The notes beneath the pieces were generated by a model. That model was not told the origin of the DNA. It made no database searches and worked only from the letters and a program-made list of their open reading frames with translations. Below are positions 36,403 to 43,171 of a stretch of 43,171 bases of DNA, one piece after another. A program made the translations under genes and the position numbers. The stretch is from a virus: positions 1 to 43,171 of the IMG/VR virus record IMGVR_UViG_3300044841_000029. One strand, given 5' to 3'. Position 1 is the first letter of the stretch. Each line of letters opens with the position of its first letter.

Positions 36403-37620
36403 TCAGGAGTACAGACCGCGGATGACGCCGTGCGCCGCCTGGTTGCCGTACTTCAGGCCGATCTCGCCGTAGATCTGGGTGTTGTCCGACGCGCCGGTCT
36501 TGGCCAGCGCCTCCTCGAACAGGACGCCCTTGCCCGGGATGTTCAGGAACACCGGGTCAACCATCTCCAGCGACACCACGGCAGCGGCGTCGGCCGGCAA
36601 CTGCCGGTCGATGACGATGTTCAAGGTGCCGAAGTCGGTGATCAGCTGGTTCATGGAGACGCCACCGACGTTGCGGGTGTCGCCAAGGATGCCCTCGGTG
36701 CTCGAGTAGGCGGTCGCGTAGGCCTTCGTCAGCGTGCGCTTCACGCCCGAGGACACGAACAGGGTCGCGGTGTCCTGCTCGCCGATGCCGCCGTTGTCGA
36801 ACACCGACTGCAGCAGCGTGCCGAGCATGTCCGGGGTGATGAGCGAGGCGGCCTTCATGCCCCAGAAGGACACGGTCGCAGTGCCGACGGTGATCGCGGT
36901 GCCGCCCTTGGTCGCCGAGACCTTGAAGCTGGCCGTGGTGGAGATCGAGGTGACCCAGTAGGAGCGGCCGGCAACGATCGTGGTCGAGGCGCCAACGTCG
37001 GTGAAGACGACCTTGTCGTTGACGACGAGGTTGTGCGTCACCGTGATCGTGTCGGTCGCAGCCGAAGCGCCCACGGTCAGCGGGTTGGTCGCGTCGGCGA
37101 ACTGCGCGTTCGACGTCATCGCGCTCAGGAGGCCCTGGGTCTGACGAGCGGTCGCGTTCGTGGTCGGCTTGACCTTCGAGCCGTTCCAGAACACGTAGTT
37201 CACGTCGCGAGCGATCTGCTTCAACGACTGCATGATCTGCCACGGGTGCTCGTTCAGGACGAGCGCCTCACCGGAGTTCGCCTGGAACGGCGCCGACGTC
37301 GCGGTGGCGTACTGGCCGGTCGCAGCCGACTTCGTGTACGACGTGCTGACGGACTCGTGGAAGATCTGGCACACATTCTCCACGTTGGAACGGGTCCGCT
37401 CCTCAGCGGTCGGCGCAGCAGCACCTTCCAGGCGGGGCCGGGACGCGGCGTCGCGCAGGTCGGTGGTCTGCCACTCGAACGTAGTCGAGTCGGTCTGTCC
37501 GCCACCACCGATACCGCCGGCCGCAGACAGCAGCGGGGTATCGGTCGGGGTGAGCTCGAACAACTCACCGTGGTAGTTCGGCAGGTTGAAGGTGGTACCG
37601 AGGCCAGTGACAGCGCCCAT
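36403..37620 (-). CDS. Major capsid protein (SU10/DUF5309-like) with insertion domain
   Basis: A 405-residue HK97-fold capsid protein. The start (GTTFNLPNYHGELFELTPTD and TPLLSAAGG) and the GQTDSTTFEWQTTDLRDAAS segment are typical of the SU10/DUF5309 family. So are RSNVENVCQIFHESVSTSYT and the end YGEIGLKYGNQAAHGVIRGL. Residues about 179-254 (TNPLTVGASAATDTITVTHN to TATVSFWGM) are a beta-rich insertion not needed for the core fold, probably a surface domain. It follows the scaffold gene by 12 bp. Confidence 0.9.
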   Translation of the reverse strand: MGAVTGLGTTFNLPNYHGELFELTPTDTPLLSAAGGIGGGGQTDSTTFEWQTTDLRDAASRPRLEGAAAPTAEERTRSNVENVCQIFHESVSTSYTKSAATGQYATATSAPFQANSGEALVLNEHPWQIMQSLKQIARDVNYVFWNGSKVKPTTNATARQTQGLLSAMTSNAQFADATNPLTVGASAATDTITVTHNLVVNDKVVFTDVGASTTIVAGRSYWVTSISTTASFKVSATKGGTAITVGTATVSFWGMKAASLITPDMLGTLLQSVFDNGGIGEQDTATLFVSSGVKRTLTKAYATAYSSTEGILGDTRNVGGVSMNQLITDFGTLNIVIDRQLPADAAAVVSLEMVDPVFLNIPGKGVLFEEALAKTGASDNTQIYGEIGLKYGNQAAHGVIRGLYS

Positions 37621-37632
37621 GGTGATTACTCC

Positions 37633-38406
37633 TTACTTGGATGCGAGTTCCGCCGAACGCTTCTGCTTCAAAGCGATAGCGAGGATGTGGTTCCCGGCCT
37701 TGCGGGCCGCTTCGATCTGGTCGTCGATGGTCTTGGTGGACTCGTTGCGAGTCCCGCCATCGGCGCTGCCCTGGAACCTCTTGCCTTGCGCAGCCAGGTA
37801 GGGCTTGTCGGTGATGAGCTTGTCGATCGCGGCGGCGACAGCAGTGCTGTCAACCTCGCCATCGGATCCGACCTCGAGCTTGCTGAGGTCGAGGAACTGC
37901 AGCGCGTCTGCCGGGTCGGTGAGCTTGCCTGCCGCGGCGGCGCGTACTTCGGCCTTCAAGATCCGCTCGTTCGCCTTCGCCAGTGCGGCGGTCTCGACCT
38001 CGCGGGACTTCAACTCGGCGGCGTGCTCGGCTTCCTTACCGTCGATCTTGGCTTGGAGAGCGGCGAGCGCGTCCGCGTTCGACTTGGCCTGCTCCTTCGC
38101 GGTGCGGGCCTCGTCCTGGGCGGCCTTCTTCTCGGCCTTCATGCGGTCGAGTGCCTGCTTGCCCTTGTCGCCGAGGTGCTCGGCGCCGTCCGTATCGCCA
38201 GAGTCGTCCTTGGGTGACCCTGAACCGTCGCCGGCAGACGTCTCGCCTGCGCCGGTTCCATCACCACCCTCGTCACCCTCGGACGCACCCATGATCGGCC
38301 AGATCGGGGTGCCGTTGCGGCGGACCCCAACCGCTTGGAGCGGCAGGCCGGTGTGCGGGTGGACGAGGTACTCGTGGACAGGGAGGCTGTTCGGGTCGTT
38401 GGTCAT
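37633..38406 (-). CDS. Capsid scaffolding protein
   Basis: A 257-residue protein just before the capsid gene. N-terminal TGLPLQAVGVRRNGTPIWPI is a motif of actinobacteriophage scaffolds. It continues with a Gly/Ser/Asp-rich region and a long coiled coil (QALDRMKAEKKAAQDEARTA to KIDGKEAEHAAELKSREVET). The C-terminal domain (DPADALQFLDLSKLEVGSDG, GNHILAIALKQKRSAELASK) would contact the capsid protein. It guides procapsid assembly and is then lost. Confidence 0.85.
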   Translation of the reverse strand: MTNDPNSLPVHEYLVHPHTGLPLQAVGVRRNGTPIWPIMGASEGDEGGDGTGAGETSAGDGSGSPKDDSGDTDGAEHLGDKGKQALDRMKAEKKAAQDEARTAKEQAKSNADALAALQAKIDGKEAEHAAELKSREVETAALAKANERILKAEVRAAAAGKLTDPADALQFLDLSKLEVGSDGEVDSTAVAAAIDKLITDKPYLAAQGKRFQGSADGGTRNESTKTIDDQIEAARKAGNHILAIALKQKRSAELASK

Positions 38407-38434
38407 GCGAGTGATCTCCCTTGCGGAGGTCGGA

Positions 38435-38455
38435 CCCGACGCCTTGCGCGTCGGG
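38435..38455 (-). terminator. Small hairpin before the scaffold gene
   Basis: A perfect 8-bp stem, CCCGACGC/GCGTCGGG, with a 5-base loop in the 52-bp gap between the MuF-like gene and scaffold. No T-run on the minus strand. It could stabilise or process the message for the scaffold and capsid genes. Confidence 0.4.
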
Positions 38456-38458
38456 AAG

Positions 38459-39259
38459 CTAATTGAGGTAGCCGAACTTCTTCAGGGCACGCAGCGCGGC
38501 TGCTTGGTCGTCGCCAGCGGTGCGATACACCTGCTCCGGTGTCGGCCTCGGGCCCTTGACCCCGCCTCGGCGGGTGGTGGCCTCACGGGTGAACCTGTGG
38601 CCCGCGTCGTCCATGTAGAGCGAGCGACGGGCGTTGATCACCCGGCTGACGTCGGCGCCGGCTGTGATGGCCTTCTGTTCGGCCTGGGTGATGCCGTTGA
38701 CCCGGCCGCTGTCGAACAGTGCCTTCGGGTCGGTGCGGACATCCTCCGCGACGTCTTCCCGGGTGGGGATGTGCGTGCAGTCGCAAGCCGGATGCCTGTC
38801 AAAGCCCGCGTTCCACTTGAAGAACTTGCCCGCGAGGACCGCGCACCGGGCGCAGCACGGCGGGTTCACCATGCGCGTCCAGCCGACCTGCTGGCGTGTA
38901 GCAATCGACAGGCCGGCTGCGATGCGGGCGGCGTCGGCGATCTGCGTGACCGCCATCAGTTCCAGCGCATTCACGGTGGTGGCCTGCTCGAGCAGCGACA
39001 ACAACGGTCGGCCATCGGAGGCGATCCCGGTGAGCGAGTTCGTGTTCACCGTGGCTTCGGGTGGAGCGTCGATGTTCTGCTCGGCGAGCATCGCATCCAC
39101 ACTCGCGGCGCCATTCTGCGCCGATAGTTGCTGCAGCACCGTGAGGGGCGGCAGCAATCCACCAGGATGACCGAGGCGCCATGACCTGCGGGCCGCGGCG
39201 ATACCGACCGTCGCATAGCGCTGCTGCAGCAGGTAGGCCGCCTCAGACGACCGGAGCAC
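38459..39259 (-). CDS. MuF-like minor capsid protein
   Basis: A 266-residue protein from GTG 39259, overlapping the portal end by 17 bp. The region WTRMVNPPCCARCAVLAGKF, FKWNAGFDRHPACDC and THIPTRED has C136/C139, H156, C159/C161 and H163. This is the Cys/His signature of MuF or VG15 capsid proteins. The N-terminal half is helical. These proteins bind the portal inside the head and may enter the host with the DNA. Confidence 0.85.
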   Translation of the reverse strand: MLRSSEAAYLLQQRYATVGIAAARRSWRLGHPGGLLPPLTVLQQLSAQNGAASVDAMLAEQNIDAPPEATVNTNSLTGIASDGRPLLSLLEQATTVNALELMAVTQIADAARIAAGLSIATRQQVGWTRMVNPPCCARCAVLAGKFFKWNAGFDRHPACDCTHIPTREDVAEDVRTDPKALFDSGRVNGITQAEQKAITAGADVSRVINARRSLYMDDAGHRFTREATTRRGGVKGPRPTPEQVYRTAGDDQAAALRALKKFGYLN

Positions 39260-40742
39260 CAGGCACCACCGGAGCCTGTTGCGGCGTGGGGTTGGCTACG
39301 GACTTGAGGGCGCCCATCAGGACCGGGTCCGTCCGTTCTTTCTCCAGCATCACCTCGAGCTCAGCGAGCTGGGCCTGGGTGTAGCCGTACCGGTACTTCG
39401 CGATCCACATGATCGGGAAGCCGGTCGCCTTGTCCTTCGATGCCGCATCGGCCATTTGCGCCTGGGAGCGGATCTCCGGGTCACGCCACCCCACCTGACC
39501 CGTACGGCACTGGTCCGCAAGAGCCTTGTTGTCCTGCACCAGTGCGATTCGCCGGAACACGCCACGGATCGCGGGGGTGAAGAACTCGTGCGACTCGCGG
39601 ACCTTCATGGCCAGCGGGGTCTCAGTCGCCGTCAACGTCTCGCCGTTGACATTGCCCAGCTCCCCGACGATGTAGTGGATCGGGGTACGGGTCTGCGCCG
39701 CAAGGTGCTTCACCGCGACGTTGATGACCGCGGTGAAGACGTCGAGCTTCGCGGCGTCCCACTGCTTGATATCGCCGCCCTGGCCGGTGAGCCACAGCAT
39801 GCGGCCCTTCTGCAATGCCTCGATGTCGACGGCCTTCTCGCCGATCTTCTCGCCGGCCTCGTTGAGGATCGGGATCTTGGGCGGCTGCAACCCCATCACC
39901 ACACGGGCGGGCATGCTCGCGTAGTCAGCAGCTGCGAACAAATATTTCCACAGCATGTTGATGGCGTCCTGCATCGAGATCGTGCCCTCGATGTCACTGA
40001 CCGGCTGGCCTCCGAGCTTCGGGCGGTTCGGGAACTCTTGGATCGGGAGGATCCCCAGCGGATTCCCGATCGGCCAGTTGTCGTCGCCGGTGACCTCGCG
40101 CGGCTTCCATCCGCCAGGCGAAAGGGTGCCCGCGCTGTCCGAGATGATCATCAGGCCGGACTTCGTCACGCCGTTCGTGATCTCCACCGTGTGACGGGGG
40201 CGCTGGAACTTCCAGACCTCATCGGCGGTGTACAGCGTCGCTAGTTCGAGTTCATCGTCTAGCCACGCCTTCACCGCGAAGCGGGACTGACGGGTGGATG
40301 GGTCGTAGTCGACGATCACCTGCGAGGGGTGCTCCCAGGTGACGACTGGGTTGCCTTCGGTGTCACCCCAGACGAGGACGCTCGAACGGCGAGCCACCCG
40401 GGATGTCAGGAAGCCTTGCGATGCCTGTGACGGCATCTCGTTCAGGTCCCATTGCCGCCAGAGTTCCTTCTCGACGTCCGACTCGATCTCGTCATCGGAG
40501 CCGACCCGGAACCCGTCCAGCGCGGTCCGTTCACCGGGAGCGGCAGCGACGACGCCGCACCAGTTGTCCGACCAGCCCTGGAAGCGGGTCGAGTGATCCT
40601 GTGACCACTCCTCCGACCCCAACCTCAGCGGGTGCTTGCCATCGGCATACGCCTCGAAGTGGTCGTTCTCGCGGCGCCGCTCGGCGAGCTTGCCGTACAG
40701 CTGGTCGGTGATCTTGAGGGCCTGTTCGGCGGTGAGCGTCAC
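39243..40742 (-). CDS. Portal protein (SPP1 gp6-like)
   Basis: A 499-residue protein from GTG 40742 with AGGAGGGG upstream. Family segments: NDHFEAYADGKHPLRLGSEE, WCGVVAAAPGERTALDGFRV, RSSVLVWGDTEGNPVVTWEH, MQDAINMLWKYLFAADY-type clip helix, and GQGGDIKQWDAAKLDVFTAV with TRTPIHYIVGELGNVNGETL. It forms the dodecameric DNA channel. It follows the large terminase by 9 bp. Confidence 0.92.
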   Translation of the reverse strand: MTLTAEQALKITDQLYGKLAERRRENDHFEAYADGKHPLRLGSEEWSQDHSTRFQGWSDNWCGVVAAAPGERTALDGFRVGSDDEIESDVEKELWRQWDLNEMPSQASQGFLTSRVARRSSVLVWGDTEGNPVVTWEHPSQVIVDYDPSTRQSRFAVKAWLDDELELATLYTADEVWKFQRPRHTVEITNGVTKSGLMIISDSAGTLSPGGWKPREVTGDDNWPIGNPLGILPIQEFPNRPKLGGQPVSDIEGTISMQDAINMLWKYLFAAADYASMPARVVMGLQPPKIPILNEAGEKIGEKAVDIEALQKGRMLWLTGQGGDIKQWDAAKLDVFTAVINVAVKHLAAQTRTPIHYIVGELGNVNGETLTATETPLAMKVRESHEFFTPAIRGVFRRIALVQDNKALADQCRTGQVGWRDPEIRSQAQMADAASKDKATGFPIMWIAKYRYGYTQAQLAELEVMLEKERTDPVLMGALKSVANPTPQQAPVVPGAPVV

Positions 40743-40751
40743 AACCCCTCC

Positions 40752-42386
40752 TCAGCGGAAGTAGACGTAGGACTCTTCGGACAACCACCCGTCGGCGGCG
40801 GTGACATCCCCGGCGGCCTCGTGGCAGATGATTGACGCCACACAGGAGTCGATCTTCTGCTGCTGGGACGCCTTCGCGAGGACGTACCGCTGATTCGGGC
40901 GAGGGGCTTTGCGGGCGTTGCGGACATGGATCTTGGTGATCGCGCATCCGTCGTGAGTGAAGTCCGAATCCGACTTCGCGACGTCGGTCAGTAGGCGTTC
41001 GCAGGCCGCGTGCATCTGCACCGGCCTGTAGGTCTCCCAGCGGATGACGCGCTTCTCGCCGTACTTCTCGGCCAGAGCGTCGGCTTCGGTCTCCCAGTAG
41101 GGAGGGTCGATGTAGGCGCGTACGACCTCGAAGTACTCGAAGATCTCGTCGATCGCAGCCCGGACCTCGAGCCTTGGCACCCGGCCACCGTAGGAGCCGG
41201 GGTTCCAGATCGTCGGCAGCTTGTCCGGGCCGAAGGTCGGGGTGAACTGGTAGCCGTCGCGCGTCTCCGCACGAAGAGCCGTCCAGTCGTCCGTGTCGGA
41301 GCCGTCGATCCCGACGACAATCTGTGTACCGCGGGGGACTGCGCGATTCTTCGCGCGGTCGTCCCACTTGCCACCATCCATCCAAGTGCCCATACCGGCG
41401 ACGATGCGGTTGCCGTAGTAGCGCTCGGCCTGACCCGGATCGGTCTCGATCAACTCGGCAGCCTCGGCGAGCATCATGTCGACGCTCGCGTGCGGGGAGC
41501 CGGCGTAGTTGTAGGCGAAGATCCGGCGCCGGTCCGCCTTGACCGTGAACTTCAGGTTCTTCGGGGGTGGCTCGTAGTACTTGAAGACATCCTTTGCCTG
41601 ACCCTCATGGGTGCGCTGGGCAACGGACTGCTCTGAGGGGTCCCACGGGTTCGTGGTCTCCATGCTTCGGCCGCCCATACCCGCTGCGCCGCGGCGCATG
41701 GTCTCGGCGACCTTCCGCATCTTGTTCGTCTCGGTATACAGCTGCGACTCGTCCTGCAGGCAGAAGATCGTCGGGTTGCCGAGTCGGGACATGGCCGACG
41801 AGGTGACGATCTCGACAATCCCGTCCTCGCCTACGCGGATGAAGCCCTCGCGGACCTTCATCTGACCCGACAGCCGTTGGTGCCTCGCCATCCCCTTCAG
41901 GTGGCGGTAAACGTTGTCGACCTGATCCTCAGACGTGGCCAGCAGTTGGATCAGCGGAGTCGGCCACGGCATGCCCATCGGCTCACCGATGCGGTACTTG
42001 TAGCGCCAGCCGCAGTGACAGCCGTGGTCATCGCAGTCGTAGACGTCACCATCCTTGGCCCAGCCGGCGAACAGGACCGGGCCGACCGCTTCGGCGCACA
42101 CGATCGTCGCCGACCATGGCCCTTTGCCGGTCTTCTGCGGCCCGACGATCTGCGAGCGGCGGTAGTGGAACGCCGCACCTCGGGTCGGGTAACCGTTCTC
42201 GTCGTACGCAACGGCGTCCGGGCGGACCCGGTAGTGGTTGAGGGTGCACCACAGTTGCCAGTCGTACATCCGAAACGGACTGCCCTTGAGGAAGGAGTCA
42301 GCCACGATGCAGTGGCGCTTGATCCAGGCCGGGACGATGAAGAGGGTCGGGAAGTCGACGACGTAGCGGTCAGCCGCCAGTGCCAT
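40752..42386 (-). CDS. terL: Terminase large subunit
   Basis: A 544-residue packaging motor. The ATPase has a Walker A-type loop GPQKTGKG (82-89, K88) and Walker B IFCLQDES (207-214, D212/E213). The nuclease shows VVGIDGSDTDDW with D361, AYIDPPYW with D427, and KIDSCVASI with D513. A Cys/His patch CDDHGCHCGW (118-127) sits in the ATPase, as in related actinobacteriophage terminases. It cuts at cos and pumps DNA into the head. Confidence 0.95.
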   Translation of the reverse strand: MALAADRYVVDFPTLFIVPAWIKRHCIVADSFLKGSPFRMYDWQLWCTLNHYRVRPDAVAYDENGYPTRGAAFHYRRSQIVGPQKTGKGPWSATIVCAEAVGPVLFAGWAKDGDVYDCDDHGCHCGWRYKYRIGEPMGMPWPTPLIQLLATSEDQVDNVYRHLKGMARHQRLSGQMKVREGFIRVGEDGIVEIVTSSAMSRLGNPTIFCLQDESQLYTETNKMRKVAETMRRGAAGMGGRSMETTNPWDPSEQSVAQRTHEGQAKDVFKYYEPPPKNLKFTVKADRRRIFAYNYAGSPHASVDMMLAEAAELIETDPGQAERYYGNRIVAGMGTWMDGGKWDDRAKNRAVPRGTQIVVGIDGSDTDDWTALRAETRDGYQFTPTFGPDKLPTIWNPGSYGGRVPRLEVRAAIDEIFEYFEVVRAYIDPPYWETEADALAEKYGEKRVIRWETYRPVQMHAACERLLTDVAKSDSDFTHDGCAITKIHVRNARKAPRPNQRYVLAKASQQQKIDSCVASIICHEAAGDVTAADGWLSEESYVYFR

Positions 42387-42840
42387 CAGGCACGACCGTG
42401 AAGCGGTCTCTCAGGTCATCGTCTTCGTCAGCGTCTTCCTTGTCGGCACGACGCTCGGCGAGCTTGTCTTCGGCGATCCGCCAGCCGTTCTCTTTCAGGC
42501 CGGCCGGGGTCATGCCGATCTGGTCAGCGAAGCGGATAGCCGCGGTGACGTTCGCCGCGGTCGACTCGTGATCCTCGGAGAGGACCGACCAGCGGACCCA
42601 CTGAGCAACGCTGTAAATGCGCCACGGCTGAGCGGCCCAGGCGCAGGCCTGCGGAGTGCGCCAGGCGGTCGTCCACAGTTCGGTCTCGCGGTTCGTCCCG
42701 TCCGGCAGCGGGAAGTCGGGGATCTCGCCCCGGTAGCCCTCGGCCGGCAGAGCGGTGAAGACGAGGCCGCGGGTATCGGAGCGGCCAGAGTTCGGGTCGG
42801 GCTGGGGGCCGGAGCGGTTACGAGCTCCACCGCTAGGCAC
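42370..42840 (-). CDS. terS: Terminase small subunit
   Basis: A 156-residue protein from GTG 42840, overlapping the preceding gene by 8 bp and the large subunit by 17 bp. It has the actinobacteriophage TerS pattern: GPQPDPNSGRSDTRGLVFTA, a LPAEGYRGEIPDFPLP motif, ETELWTTAWRTPQACAWAAQ, and RFADQIGMTPAGLKENGWRI. An acidic end (DKEDADEDDDLRDRF) follows. It recognises cos and loads the large subunit. Confidence 0.85.
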   Translation of the reverse strand: MPSGGARNRSGPQPDPNSGRSDTRGLVFTALPAEGYRGEIPDFPLPDGTNRETELWTTAWRTPQACAWAAQPWRIYSVAQWVRWSVLSEDHESTAANVTAAIRFADQIGMTPAGLKENGWRIAEDKLAERRADKEDADEDDDLRDRFTVVPDGTGG

Positions 42841-43078
42841 GGGCCATCCGCCTGGCGAACTCGACCCGCTTGGGGTGGATCGAGGCGAGGGCGGCGAGCA
42901 CCGCATCGGTCTTGTCGAAGTGACTGATAGCGATGGCCGTCAGCACCTCGCGGTGAAGTGCACTCTCGGCCATCCGGCCCGCCTCGGGGTCGCCGCGCAG
43001 GGAGTCCACGTACTCGACGTACTGCTTCACAGCCTCGACCGTGAGCGTTGCCGCGTACGGGTAGTCGGGTTTCACCAT
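42833..43078 (-). CDS. Small protein before the terminase genes
   Basis: An 81-residue helical protein, MVKPDYPYAATLTVEAVKQY, then RMAESALHREVLTAIAISHF. ATG 43078 is chosen for the strong GAGGAG 6 bases upstream; in-frame ATGs further out (43108, 43153) lack one. It is the first gene after the genome end. Function unknown; a role at cos is possible. Confidence 0.6.
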   Translation of the reverse strand: MVKPDYPYAATLTVEAVKQYVEYVDSLRGDPEAGRMAESALHREVLTAIAISHFDKTDAVLAALASIHPKRVEFARRMARA

Positions 43079-43171
43079 TTCGATCTCCTCAACCGCCTTG
43101 CGCGGCATCGGGTGGTCGTCACCTTGCGTGACGAACCGGGGGTCTTGAACCATTCAGACCTGACGAAGCCC
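43079..43171. other. Right genome end, cos-side non-coding region
   Basis: 93 bp without a gene; with positions 1-44 it makes about 137 bp between the small terminase-side gene and the HNH gene. The left part has a GC-rich tract with GGGGGCCACC. The exact cos cut cannot be read from sequence. No clear promoter is visible, though late transcription must start here or beyond the HNH gene. Confidence 0.5.
43118..43132. repeat. Right copy of the 15-bp dyad flanking the genome ends
   Basis: GTCACCTTGCGTGAC, 14 of 15 bases identical to 44-58 and in the same orientation, with the same 5-bp inverted arms. The two copies would lie 82 bp apart across joined ends. Confidence 0.55.

Noticed and set aside
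36430-39127. Long plus-strand frames opposite capsid, scaffold and MuF genes
   Set aside because: Arg/Leu/Gly-rich low-complexity translations caused by codon bias; the opposite strand has recognised structural proteins.
1-43171. An integrated prophage with flanking host DNA
   Set aside because: There is one intact attP core in the interior, no second core at the ends, and phage genes run to both ends.
43079-43171. A late promoter at the right end
   Set aside because: No hexamer pair with proper spacing could be found on the minus strand; left unassigned.

Overview
The window reads as the complete genome of a temperate, tailed, cos-type siphovirus of a high-GC actinomycete. Evidence for an actinobacterial phage: uniformly high-GC codon use with many GTG starts, a WhiB-type iron-sulfur regulator, an SPP1-like portal, an SU10/DUF5309-like capsid protein, a DUF5047 tail protein, and an attachment site copied from the 3' part of a tRNA-Val(TAC) gene. 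It looks like the free (unintegrated) form. The attP is single and intact in the interior, and the two window ends fall between an HNH gene and the terminase genes, where cos is expected.

Layout. (1) 13225 down to 475, minus strand: about 36 early genes, most overlapping as ATGA/GTGA. They include a Cro-position helix-turn-helix protein, RusA resolvase, WhiB, ERF recombinase, SSB, HNH nucleases, a cytosine methyltransferase, a replisome organizer carrying 12-bp iterons inside its gene, a helicase loader, and many small zinc-ribbon proteins. (2) 13226-13429: the immunity switch, two divergent promoter candidates with TGGCAC operator boxes, five of them spaced exactly 10 bp apart. (3) 13430-15503, plus strand: repressor, membrane protein, tyrosine integrase. 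(4) 15417-15668: a full attP with a tRNA-Val core, a 14-bp perfect inverted repeat around it, and a tandem pair of 11-bp arm-type repeats on each side. (5) 15686-16014, minus strand: excisionase and a small Cys-rich gene. (6) 16101-22002, plus strand: accessory block with a DUF2637 (SpdB-like) membrane protein, a TraB/FtsK-type DNA translocase, a lipoprotein, a DnaJ-type zinc-knuckle membrane protein and small genes, resembling the transfer module of actinomycete integrative conjugative elements. (7) 43078 down to 22152, minus strand: the late operon, in order terminase, portal, MuF-like, scaffold, capsid, connectors, tail tube, frameshifted chaperones, tape measure, tip and fibre proteins with two glycine-rich adhesin domains, collagen-like membrane protein, endolysin, holin and a second small membrane protein.

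How it fits together. The repressor would shut the leftward early promoter at its start site. Integration at attP places int and the repressor at one prophage edge, and xis with the FtsK/DUF2637 block at the other, so the transfer-like genes sit as accessory cargo next to the attachment junction. The most unusual point is this conjugation-type translocase pair, followed by a non-coding stretch with a long hairpin and repeated CTAACT words that could be its DNA target, inside an otherwise standard temperate phage.
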